NCBI GenBank assembly: GCA_017525915.1
Contig: JAFXSC010000001.1
Span: forward strand, 218,918 to 282,917
Length of the DNA: 64,000 nt
Reading direction: 5' to 3'
DNA from: Ruminococcus sp.
GTDB taxonomy: Bacteria > Bacillota > Clostridia > Oscillospirales > Ruminococcaceae
The notes under the pieces were generated by a model. The model was not told where the DNA came from, searched no databases, and saw only the letters and a list, made by a program, of their open reading frames with translations. Shown here one piece after another: positions 16,439 to 23,362 of this stretch; the stretch's first letter is position 1; each line of letters begins with the position of its first letter. Made by a program: the position numbers and the translations under genes.

Positions 16439-17696
16439 CTTCATCACCGCCGTACATTCTGTTCATTCGCGCAATATCGGCGCGGAAGCGCTTCTTTACC
16501 GTGTCCGGACCGCCCTCGATGCGGACTATCCTGCCGATAAACGTCTTCACCCAGTGCATGAGCTCGTTAGGGTCAAATACGTCAGCCGTCAGCGTATAGA
16601 GGTTATCCCCTGACCTTTCAAGCGTGCAGCAGCGCTTTTCACGTTCAAGGCGCTCGATGATATAGCGCTCATTTTTTTCATCAGCATAAAATATTATCTT
16701 TATCAGCGGAAACGTTCCGTTCTCGCTCCTCGAACCGAAGGATACTCCGAAACACCGGGACAGATTGCGGTCAAAGCTCTCTTTCAGTTCGTCATACTTT
16801 TCGCAGATATCCCCTGTCTTTACACTGTTCATGCAGTCGAGACGGAACGCCGTGAAGCGTTTCTGTCCCGGGATATATGCCGCAAGGTACCGCCTTCCCG
16901 TCTGAACGGAAACGAGTATCTTCATCGGCACCGCACGGGTCTCAGCGGTATTGTCAGCGCCCGTCATGAGCTTTTTCGCCGAAAATGTCCGGAAGATGAT
17001 AAAGCACCTGCCGTCCATAGCTTTGAGTATCTCCGGTATAAGCACATCTTCAAGCGTGTGGATAATATAATTATGCTTGAAGAAAAACAGTTCGTTTCTG
17101 AGCCCGAGCATTTTGAGTATACTGTTGCCGATAATGCCGAAATGCTGGGCTTCGGAAAAAAATTCCAGCGCATCGTCAAGTCCGGGGAAGTCCCTGATGA
17201 AACCGTCAGCACTGTCGCCGGACAACGAATAGTACATGGTCTTGCCCTGCTTGCCGGAAATGATTATCCCCTCATCAACGTATTCCTTCAGCTTGTTGCG
17301 GACGGTCTGCTCGTCAAAAAGCTGTGAATAATCAGTGTTCAGGGTATCCACAAGCTCCTTCAGCGAACGGCTCCTGGCGTCGTGCAGAATGTCAGTCAGA
17401 AAGAAATGCAACCGGATATCATTATCTGTGAAGCTCTTGGAATAATAGGCGTTATACAGCGGATTTTCGGGAATATTGCTGCTGTTCACGGATATGGAAA
17501 CGCTCCTGCCGCGGACGGAATCGTCATAGCGCATACAGTCGCCCATCCAGCTTTCAACGCGGCGTTTTTCATCACCGTATGTGCGGACACTCTTGCGGTC
17601 AAAGTCGCTGCGTACCTTGCAGCCGTATATGAAAAAGTCGCGGACATAGTCACGGGTCTTGTCGAAATTCTTGATGAGTTCAGAAAAGCCTGCCAT
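16422..17696 (-). CDS. WYL-domain transcriptional regulator (first of pair)
   Basis: 424 residues from ATG 17696 with GGGGGG 5 nt upstream. After an unusual N-terminal segment, residues 95-165 look like a winged helix (RSRSLKELVDTLNTDYSQLF, DEQTVRNKLKEYVDEGIII). The WYL region spans about 235-330 (KAMDGRCFIIFRTF, VPMKILVSVQTGRRYLAAYI), followed by a C-terminal extension (LMHWVKTFIGRIVRIEGG). It probably senses a ligand and controls transcription of its own operon or of the divergent RNA/TROVE-like locus, whose first hairpin begins about 200 nt away. Its N-terminal 90 residues match nothing I recognise. Confidence 0.82.
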   Translation of the reverse strand: MAGFSELIKNFDKTRDYVRDFFIYGCKVRSDFDRKSVRTYGDEKRRVESWMGDCMRYDDSVRGRSVSISVNSSNIPENPLYNAYYSKSFTDNDIRLHFFLTDILHDARSRSLKELVDTLNTDYSQLFDEQTVRNKLKEYVDEGIIISGKQGKTMYYSLSGDSADGFIRDFPGLDDALEFFSEAQHFGIIGNSILKMLGLRNELFFFKHNYIIHTLEDVLIPEILKAMDGRCFIIFRTFSAKKLMTGADNTAETRAVPMKILVSVQTGRRYLAAYIPGQKRFTAFRLDCMNSVKTGDICEKYDELKESFDRNLSRCFGVSFGSRSENGTFPLIKIIFYADEKNERYIIERLEREKRCCTLERSGDNLYTLTADVFDPNELMHWVKTFIGRIVRIEGGPDTVKKRFRADIARMNRMYGGDEDEHIQ

Positions 17697-17942
17697 TTCT
17701 TCTCCCCCCTTCTCAATGCGGAATTATGGTGTCCGCTTACGCGGGCATATCAGAATAATATTATTGATCGCCGTCAAGCGATACCGATAATTCCGGATCA
17801 CGGATCCTTTATTGACCATCATTATTATAATAACAAATAATCCTCCGATTTGCAATACCCGGAGTGTGTGCAGAAAAAATTATATGATTTTTACCAATTA
17901 CTGTGATATACTGTAATCACAGCAGAGGTACGAAATCTCTTT

Positions 17943-17993
17943 AAGGCACAAACAGCAATCGACATTATCCTGTCACGATAACTAACGTGCCTT
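17943..17993 (+). ncRNA. Array element A
   Basis: Closing stem AAGGCAC (17943-17949) / GTGCCTT (17987-17993). ACAGCA is at 17952-17957. An inner hairpin GACA-TTATCC-TGTC lies at 17961-17974. The 3' side of the internal loop reads TAACTAAC. Confidence 0.8.
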
Positions 17994-18002
17994 GCTATTT
18001 CA

Positions 18003-18062
18003 GGCGCTTACAGCAAATACTATGACCATGAAACTTTTTTAGTCTCATAAACTAAGAGCGCC
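18003..18062 (+). ncRNA. Array element B
   Basis: Closing stem GGCGCT (18003-18008) / AGCGCC (18057-18062). ACAGCA is at 18010-18015. Inner hairpin ATGA-A-ACT / AGT-C-TCAT (18028-18048) has a T-rich loop. The 3' side of the internal loop reads AAACTAAG, close to that of element A. Confidence 0.8.
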
Positions 18063-18067
18063 GAGTT

Positions 18068-18134
18068 AAGACGCAAACAGCAGATATGTCTGATTTTCTT
18101 TATCCGATGGGATAAATGATGATTATTGCGTCTT
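18068..18134 (+). ncRNA. Array element C
   Basis: Closing stem AAGACGC (18068-18074) / GCGTCTT (18128-18134). ACAGCA is at 18077-18082. Inner hairpin TTTATCC (18099-18105) / GGATAAA (18110-18116) is perfect with a GATG loop. Confidence 0.82.
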
Positions 18135-18147
18135 GAATCACAATCTT

Positions 18148-18225
18148 ACGGCTCTTACAGCATTATTTTCCGGGACGCAGGAGGCTGCCCCGACGGGGGT
18201 TAGCACTGTGAAAAAAACGAGCCGT
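18148..18225 (+). ncRNA. Array element D (GC-rich interior)
   Basis: Closing stem ACGGCTC (18148-18154) / GAGCCGT (18219-18225). ACAGCA is at 18157-18162. The interior holds two small stems, GCAG-GAGG-CTGC (18177-18188) and CCCC-GAC-GGGG (18188-18198), then GTTAGCACTG, which faintly resembles a tRNA D-loop (GGTTAG). Confidence 0.8.
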
Positions 18226-18227
18226 GT

Positions 18228-18306
18228 AAGTCAGCAACAGCAGAAGAAATTGGCTATTTGCAGGTTCAAATCCCGCCGGACAGAAATGTCCAGAATACGC
18301 TGACTT
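18228..18306 (+). ncRNA. Array element E with tRNA-like T-arm
   Basis: Closing stem AAGTCAGC (18228-18235) / GCTGACTT (18299-18306). ACAGCA is at 18237-18242. Inside lies GCAGG-TTCAAAT-CCCGC (18260-18276), a T-arm with a canonical 7-nt T-loop and one A-C mismatch. Next comes GGACA-GAAA-TGTCC (18278-18291), a perfect stem with a GNRA tetraloop. A T-arm without acceptor or anticodon arms fits tRNA mimicry as known in bacterial YrlA-type Y RNAs, not a tRNA gene. Confidence 0.82.
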
Positions 18307-18360
18307 GAAAGTTACACTTTTCCTGCCGGATACCGGCGGTGACTTGAAAGGAGAATTGAA

Positions 18361-19833
18361 ATGCTCAACTACTTAAAGAAGGAATCCAACATTACTGCTA
18401 CCGAGAACGATGCTCTGGCTTACCGTTCGTCGGAGTCGTTCTGCCTCGACTTGTTCTTCAAGGCAGGCGCTATGCGAAATACCTCCCCCGAGGATATCGC
18501 AGACGCAGTTACACGCGCTTACGCTGAAGATCCCGACAAGGCAATGAAGATAGTCTTCTTCGCCCGTGATGCAAGAGGCGGCCTCGGCGAGAGGCGCTTC
18601 TTCCGCTGCGCTGTATCTTCACTCGTCAGAACAGCTCCCCGTGCTGTCGAGAAGAATATCCCCCTATTTGCTGAGTACGGCAGATTTGACGATCTCTGCG
18701 TACTGCTCGGCACTCCCCTGGAGAAGTCCGCGGCTGCTGAGATAAAGTCTCAGCTTTATAAGGACATCGCCGCTATGAACGTCGGCGAGCCTGCTTCGCT
18801 GCTCGCAAAGTGGCTGCCATCCGCTAACGCTTCCTCTCAGGGTACACGCAATTCCGGCAGACGCATGGCTGCTCTGCTCGGCATGAGTGAGCGTGAGTAC
18901 CGCAGAACGCTCTCCGCTCTCCGCAGATATACCGACATTCTGGAGAACCGTCTCCGTGAGCGTGACTACACCTTCGACTATGAGAAGCAGCCCTCGTGCG
19001 CGATGTTCAAGTACCGCAAGGCTTTCAGCCGCAATGACGGCGAACGTTACTCTGCGTACCTCAACAAGGTCGAGGAGGGTACTGCAAAGCTCCACGCAGA
19101 CAGGCTTTTCCCCTATGACATAATCCGTGCCGCACTCAGCGGAAACGTTTCCGAAAACGAAAGACGCTCCCTCGATGCAGCGTGGAAGGCACTTCCCGAC
19201 CTGACTGCTGCAAAGCGCGAAAACGCTCTTGCAGTCATCGACGGCTCCGGCTCCATGACCTCTGGCTGCGGAAGCATACGCCCCATAGATGCGGCTCTGT
19301 CGCTGGGCATATACTTCGCTGAGCACAACAGAGGCGAATTCGCAAACCACTTCATAACCTTCTCGCAGACTCCCCGTCTGGTGGAGATAAAGGGCAGGGA
19401 TATCGTTGAAAAGGCAACATACTGCCGTACCTTCAACGAGGTCGCAAATACCGACCTTGAAGCGGTATTCAAGCTCATACTCAAGACTGCGATAAACAAC
19501 AAGGTTCCGGCCGGCGAAATGCCCTCGAAGCTCTACATCATCTCGGATATGCAGTTCGACTACTGCGTGACCGGCGGCAACAACGAGGTATTATTCAGGG
19601 CAATGAAGACGCTGTACCGCAATTACGGCTACGCACTGCCCGAGATAATCTTCTGGAACGTCAACTCGCGCTGTGACGCGATACCCGTGACACGCTCCGA
19701 GACCGGTACGGCACTGGTATCCGGCTACTCCCCTGCTGTGTTCGATATGGTAATGGGCGGCGAATGTTCACCCGAGACCGTGATGAACAGGATACTCTCC
19801 TCGGAGAGATATGCACCTGTGACATCGGCATAA
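18361..19833 (+). CDS. TROVE/DUF2828-like protein with vWA domain (Ro60 relative)
   Basis: 490 residues. Residues 1-280 form a helical repeat region with the DUF2828/TROVE-like signature FFARDARGGLGERRFFR (67-83), then YGRFDDLCVLLG and LAKWLPSANASS. Residues 288-480 form a von Willebrand A domain with the MIDAS motif AVIDGSGSM (Asp294, Ser296, Ser298) and IISDMQFD. Ro60/Rsr proteins have the same order: a HEAT-like ring that binds misfolded and Y RNAs, then vWA. GAAAGGAG lies 8 nt upstream of ATG. The five Y-RNA-like hairpins are directly upstream on the same strand, so the protein probably binds those RNAs. RNA binding is inferred from the family, not shown here. Confidence 0.85.
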   Translation: MLNYLKKESNITATENDALAYRSSESFCLDLFFKAGAMRNTSPEDIADAVTRAYAEDPDKAMKIVFFARDARGGLGERRFFRCAVSSLVRTAPRAVEKNIPLFAEYGRFDDLCVLLGTPLEKSAAAEIKSQLYKDIAAMNVGEPASLLAKWLPSANASSQGTRNSGRRMAALLGMSEREYRRTLSALRRYTDILENRLRERDYTFDYEKQPSCAMFKYRKAFSRNDGERYSAYLNKVEEGTAKLHADRLFPYDIIRAALSGNVSENERRSLDAAWKALPDLTAAKRENALAVIDGSGSMTSGCGSIRPIDAALSLGIYFAEHNRGEFANHFITFSQTPRLVEIKGRDIVEKATYCRTFNEVANTDLEAVFKLILKTAINNKVPAGEMPSKLYIISDMQFDYCVTGGNNEVLFRAMKTLYRNYGYALPEIIFWNVNSRCDAIPVTRSETGTALVSGYSPAVFDMVMGGECSPETVMNRILSSERYAPVTSA

Positions 19834-19838
19834 AATAT

Positions 19839-19881
19839 GACCTCCTGCGGTCCGATGAACTGCGGGAGGTCTTTTGTTTTT
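19839..19881 (+). terminator. Intrinsic terminator of the TROVE-like gene
   Basis: GACCTCC / GGAGGTC stem with inner GC pairs, followed by TTTTGTTTTT. It closes the RNA-array/TROVE-like transcription unit 5 nt after the stop codon. Confidence 0.88.
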
Positions 19882-19930
19882 CATTAATTATGCGAGGTGA
19901 GTGTGCCCGTACCGTGTTGAATTCCTGTGC

Positions 19931-20416
19931 TCATTCCGGAGCTGCGATATAATACGACTCCTGTATAGCTGCACACGCTGCCACGATACAGACTGCGGCT
20001 ACACTGTACCTCAGTTCTATGAATGAAAGCGTAAGCGGAAACACAAATAGCATAGCCCCTGTGATTTTATTCAGCAGCGAATGTACTGCTGTGAACTCTT
20101 TGCGCCTGATATATCCTGTGACAAGCGTAAAGGCTTTTATGAGTGCTATTACGGCTGCACAACAGTAAGTCCAGGCGGGTAAGTTCAGCACGGGGAGAAG
20201 CTTGAGCGTGCAGACTGCTGTAAAAACAATATCTGCAAGAGTATCGAGCTTTGCGCCGGATTCGCCGGCAGTTCCCGTCATCCTCGCTACGGTTCCGTCG
20301 ATCATATCTGTCAGACCGGCAGCAAAGTACAGCGCATAAAAAGCAGCCGAAAACGGAGTGCAGAAAAGCAGCAATATGCTTAGAGCGATCCTGCTTCCGG
20401 TTATTAGATTTGCCAT
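19931..20416 (-). CDS. CDP-alcohol phosphatidyltransferase
   Basis: 161 residues, mostly hydrophobic, with the complete family motif DG-x2-AR-x8-G-x3-D-x3-D seen as IDGTVAR...GAKLDTLAD (about residues 39-63). It transfers a phosphatidyl group from CDP-diacylglycerol to an alcohol such as glycerol-3-phosphate in the membrane. PgsA-type enzymes are usually a little longer (about 180 residues); the exact alcohol cannot be told. It is transcribed alone, convergent with the TROVE-like gene, and starts with GGCGGAA before the ATG. Confidence 0.85.
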   Translation of the reverse strand: MANLITGSRIALSILLLFCTPFSAAFYALYFAAGLTDMIDGTVARMTGTAGESGAKLDTLADIVFTAVCTLKLLPVLNLPAWTYCCAAVIALIKAFTLVTGYIRRKEFTAVHSLLNKITGAMLFVFPLTLSFIELRYSVAAVCIVAACAAIQESYYIAAPE

Positions 20417-20535
20417 ATTATTTCCGCCTTGTCACGTAGAATACTAATCCATTTTTTCTCGCCTTTACAGTCTTTCCTCACACTCAAAACTGTTTATGCA
20501 AACGTTAAAAATCGAGTGATTCATTTTGAAACTAT

Positions 20536-21222
20536 TCAGTTCTCTTGAACTATTTGATATCTGAAAATATCAATTGGCTTTCCAGATGTTGTTTTCCACA
20601 CCAACCAGCCATTGTTTGCTTTTCCAAGCGGTATCCAACCGGCAGTTGAGGGTGAGTCACATTCAACGTCTTCCATTAAAGCATTGTTTTCTATTATTGC
20701 AGCCCGTCTAACAGCAGGTGCCCAATTGCCAGTAACAGGAGCACATATACTACCTTTTAAAACAATGAATTTACCGTTTTCAACACGCATTTTAGCTGTA
20801 ATAGTGCCAAATCCACGGCGATTCTCTTTCATAATATATATGCCATCAGGTATCATTGTCATCCCTATATTTTCTTGCCTTTTTTCAGTAGCCTCAGCAA
20901 ATACCTCTGCTTTTGTTGCGTCTTCTGGATATACTTGTTTTCCCTCAAAAGAAGTAAGGAGCTGTATCACCAAATCAACGTCAACAGCGAATAATTCTGA
21001 ATTTTGCAGGCGGCTTTTATCAAACAAACTGTGAAGCAACGTTTCCTTTTCATCATATTCGTCAACTTCAATTGCAAAACGCCGCTTTAATCCTACCACA
21101 TTGTTGTAGCCGTTACGTTCAAGGTTATACATTCTGTTTTCAAATTGATTAGAAGCTGTTTTACCAATTTTAATCAGTCCCGGAACAACAGTTTCCATAA
21201 TATAAATAATGCCGTTTGCCAT
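20536..21222 (-). CDS. GIY-YIG (T5orf172-like) protein with DUF4357 domain
   Basis: 228 residues from ATG 21222 with AAGGA 7 nt upstream. Residues 1-90 look like a GIY-YIG/T5orf172 nuclease domain (GIIYIMETVVPGLIKIGKTA, RMYNLERNGY). The C-terminus resembles DUF4357 (GKFIVLKGSICAPVTGNWAP, GWLVWKT). It is visibly more AT-rich than its neighbours and uses rarer codons, a sign of recent acquisition. It follows the RlmD-like gene after 2 nt. Proteins of this kind occur in mobile elements and defence islands; the substrate here is unknown. Confidence 0.8.
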   Translation of the reverse strand: MANGIIYIMETVVPGLIKIGKTASNQFENRMYNLERNGYNNVVGLKRRFAIEVDEYDEKETLLHSLFDKSRLQNSELFAVDVDLVIQLLTSFEGKQVYPEDATKAEVFAEATEKRQENIGMTMIPDGIYIMKENRRGFGTITAKMRVENGKFIVLKGSICAPVTGNWAPAVRRAAIIENNALMEDVECDSPSTAGWIPLGKANNGWLVWKTTSGKPIDIFRYQIVQEN

Positions 21223-21224
21223 AA

Positions 21225-22631
21225 TCAATTCCTTTCATCTTTAGAAAACTTTGACATCAAAACTACGCACTCAACGTGCCTTGTTCTCGGGAAGAAATCA
21301 GCCGGTCTCAGCACATCGAGAGCAAAGCCCCTGCCGCACAGATAAGCGGCATCGCGGGCGGCAGTAGAGGGATTACAGGAGATCATAACAATCCTCGAAG
21401 GCGACATATCAACGCAGGCTTTCAGGGTAAGTTCATCGCAGCCCTTGCGCGGAGGGTCGAGGACAATGATATCCGGCGCCTTCCCCTCAGCAGCGAACCT
21501 TGCAGCTATCTCACCGGCATCACCTGCATAAAATTCAGCGTTTTTGATACCGGCACGCTCTGCGTTTGCCTTAGCGTCCTCGATAGCCTGCGGAACTACC
21601 TCAACGCCGATAACTCTGTCCACGCTGTCAGCCATTGAAAGTCCTATTGCACCTGCACCGCAGTACAGATCAAGAAGCAGCTCATCCTTTTTCGGAGCGG
21701 CAAGCCTTTTCGCCTCGGCAAAAAGCCTCTCAGCCTGTGCGGTATTCACCTGATAAAAGCTCTGCGGACTGAGCGTTACCGGCACGCCGCAGAGAGTGTC
21801 CGCGATAACGGGATTCCCGAGCAGACAAACGGTCTTATCTCCGAGAATGACATTGGTCTTCAGCGGATTGACATTCAGCATTACGGAGCGGACGTCCGGA
21901 AAATTCCTGATAACAGTATTGCCGAGGGTAGTAAGAGCCGTGCGTATCTGAGAGGAGTCCTTTGCGGTTATAAAGCAGACCATTATTTCCTTGCTGTGGA
22001 AGCCCTGTCTGATGTAGATATGGCGGAGAACACCGCTGCCGTTTTCCTCATTATATGGAGTTATGCAGGGCAGCTCACCTGAACCGAGTTCTTCTCTGCA
22101 CAGCCTCAGTATATCCCCGAAAACGAAAGGCTGGAGATCACAGTAGGTCACGGGAACGAGCCTGTGCGAGCGCGGAGCGTAGAATCCGAACTCAGGAAAG
22201 ACCTTGCCGTCCTGATATTTGTAGTCGGCATAAGGATACTGAGCCTTGTTGCGGTAGCCCTCTGTCTCCTCAGCACCGAAGATCGGCAGGGTCTCTGCCG
22301 GTGCAAGATGACCTATGCGCGTGAAGGCATCCGAGACTATCTGCGATTTTATGCGGCATTCAGCCTCATAGGATATATGCATGAATACACAGCCTCCGCA
22401 CTTTTTATAGTGCGGACATTCCGGCGTAACGCGGTCGGACGAGGGCGTTATGAGCTTTTCGATTATGCCGTAGGCGTAGCTTTTCAGCACCTTCACGATA
22501 CGCACCTCGGCAACGTCTCCAACAGCGGTATCAGGTACAAAAACGGCAAAGCCGTCCGCCCGGCACACGCCGCTTCCCTCGGAGGTAATATCGGTTATCT
22601 CGGCGGTGATTATCTGATTTTTAGTTAGCAT
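21225..22631 (-). CDS. rlmD: 23S rRNA (uracil-5-)-methyltransferase, RlmD/RumA type
   Basis: 468 residues from ATG 22631; an ATG at 22658 would add 9 residues but lacks a ribosome site. Order: TRAM domain (residues 1-60), iron-sulfur motif CPHYKKCGGCVFMH with a further Cys in YEAECRIK, then a Rossmann methyltransferase with LLDLYCGAGAIGLSMAD, VLDPPRKGCDE and the catalytic Cys in MISCNPSTAARDAAYL. It makes 5-methyluridine in 23S rRNA from SAM. Several RumA-like copies are common in Bacillota, so the exact position (U747 or U1939) is uncertain. It is divergent from the lipoprotein gene at 22706. Confidence 0.9.
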   Translation of the reverse strand: MLTKNQIITAEITDITSEGSGVCRADGFAVFVPDTAVGDVAEVRIVKVLKSYAYGIIEKLITPSSDRVTPECPHYKKCGGCVFMHISYEAECRIKSQIVSDAFTRIGHLAPAETLPIFGAEETEGYRNKAQYPYADYKYQDGKVFPEFGFYAPRSHRLVPVTYCDLQPFVFGDILRLCREELGSGELPCITPYNEENGSGVLRHIYIRQGFHSKEIMVCFITAKDSSQIRTALTTLGNTVIRNFPDVRSVMLNVNPLKTNVILGDKTVCLLGNPVIADTLCGVPVTLSPQSFYQVNTAQAERLFAEAKRLAAPKKDELLLDLYCGAGAIGLSMADSVDRVIGVEVVPQAIEDAKANAERAGIKNAEFYAGDAGEIAARFAAEGKAPDIIVLDPPRKGCDELTLKACVDMSPSRIVMISCNPSTAARDAAYLCGRGFALDVLRPADFFPRTRHVECVVLMSKFSKDERN

Positions 22632-22657
22632 ATATTCCACGCTTTCTGTATTGGCCA

Positions 22658-22686
22658 TTGACTTATAGCCAAAGGTCTGATATAAT
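22658..22686 (+). promoter_or_regulatory. Sigma-A promoter of the second lipoprotein gene
   Basis: TTGACT (22658-22663), 17 bp, TATAAT (22681-22686), 20 nt before ATG 22706. Like its paralogue at 12309, the gene has a near-consensus vegetative promoter of its own. Confidence 0.88.
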
Positions 22687-22705
22687 TTGAAAAAGGGGTA
22701 ATCCT

Positions 22706-23362
22706 ATGAAAAAGATAATAGCATTATCGATTGCAGGAACACTGTTAAGCTCGCTTGCTTCGTGCAGCAGTTCTTCAGACAGCAGCACTCCCGGAAGCAC
22801 TGATTCCGCAAGCGTGACCGCTTCCTCCGGAGAATTAACTTCTGCTCCCGCTGAGACCGCGGCATCAACTGAACTGTCAGAAGAGCCGTCAACAGCCGAA
22901 GCCCATGTATATGCTCCGAAGGAGGCAGGAGCAGTGACCGCAGCCGACAAGGATACTGTCACGGAGCTTTGCAGCGAAATGTGCCGGAGTTGGGGAAGCC
23001 TTTGCAGCGGATACCCGGAAAAGTCCATGCGCGAGCTTATCCAGTACAATGCGTTTTATTCTTACCTTGAATCTGCCGCTGCGAACCACAGCTTCCAAAC
23101 CATTCCTGACGACAGTTCATACTTTGAGCCTGTTTCGTTCGATATCAGCGGAGGATACGCAATAGCAAGAGGTGTGTGCAAGAGCCGCAACGCCGCATAC
23201 GGCGAGTACATCTTCATAATCTCAGCCACTGAAAAAGGCTTGCTCGTAAACGATATGATGATCAATACCGAAGACTCCCATGACCATATATACCGTCCCG
23301 GGCTTGTCAGCTCTCCCGCACCGGATTACTGGAAGGACAACTCTATAACAGTCAGTTCCTGA
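22706..23362 (+). CDS. Lipoprotein of unknown function (paralogue of 12309-13001)
   Basis: 218 residues. The signal peptide ends with the lipobox SLASC, then a Ser/Thr/Ala-rich linker of about 60 residues. The folded part matches the lipoprotein at 12309 (ELCSEMCRSW versus ELCNEICYRW; RNAAYGEYIFI versus RNSAYGEYIFL; LLVNDMMIN versus LLVNDMIMN; IYRP). GGGG lies before the ATG. Its 3' end overlaps the convergent hemZ gene by 11 bp. No named family is recognised. Confidence 0.82.
   Translation: MKKIIALSIAGTLLSSLASCSSSSDSSTPGSTDSASVTASSGELTSAPAETAASTELSEEPSTAEAHVYAPKEAGAVTAADKDTVTELCSEMCRSWGSLCSGYPEKSMRELIQYNAFYSYLESAAANHSFQTIPDDSSYFEPVSFDISGGYAIARGVCKSRNAAYGEYIFIISATEKGLLVNDMMINTEDSHDHIYRPGLVSSPAPDYWKDNSITVSS

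Larger units (their letters stand above)
17901..18307 (+). ncRNA. Tandem array of five Y-RNA-like stem-loops
   Basis: This 0.66-kb interval (17697-18360) has no gene. From 17943 to 18306 it is almost filled by five consecutive hairpins of 51, 60, 67, 78 and 79 nt. They are separated by 9, 5, 13 and 2 nt. Each is closed by a perfect 6-8 bp stem whose sequence differs between elements, and each has ACAGCA 1-2 nt inside the 5' arm. The changes on both sides of the stems act as internal covariation and argue strongly for selected RNA structure. A smaller hairpin CTGTGAT/ATCACAG (17901-17922) with TATACT inside its left half precedes the array. The array runs into the TROVE/DUF2828-like gene at 18361. 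One processed transcript or five separate RNAs are both possible. Confidence 0.85.

Noticed and set aside
18228-18306. A tRNA gene because of GGTTCAAATCC
   Set aside because: Only the T-arm is present. There is no acceptor stem, D-arm or anticodon arm at the right distances, and the outer stem belongs to the array pattern.
17943-18306. A CRISPR array
   Set aside because: The repeated units are hairpins of different sequence and length, with only ACAGCA in common; there is no direct repeat of 23-40 nt, and no cas gene in the window.
18301-18350. Attachment site of a mobile element from the repeated TGACTTGAAAG
   Set aside because: The copies are 39 nt apart with a hairpin between them, there is no integrase in the window, and the copies are part of the RNA element and the ribosome-site region.
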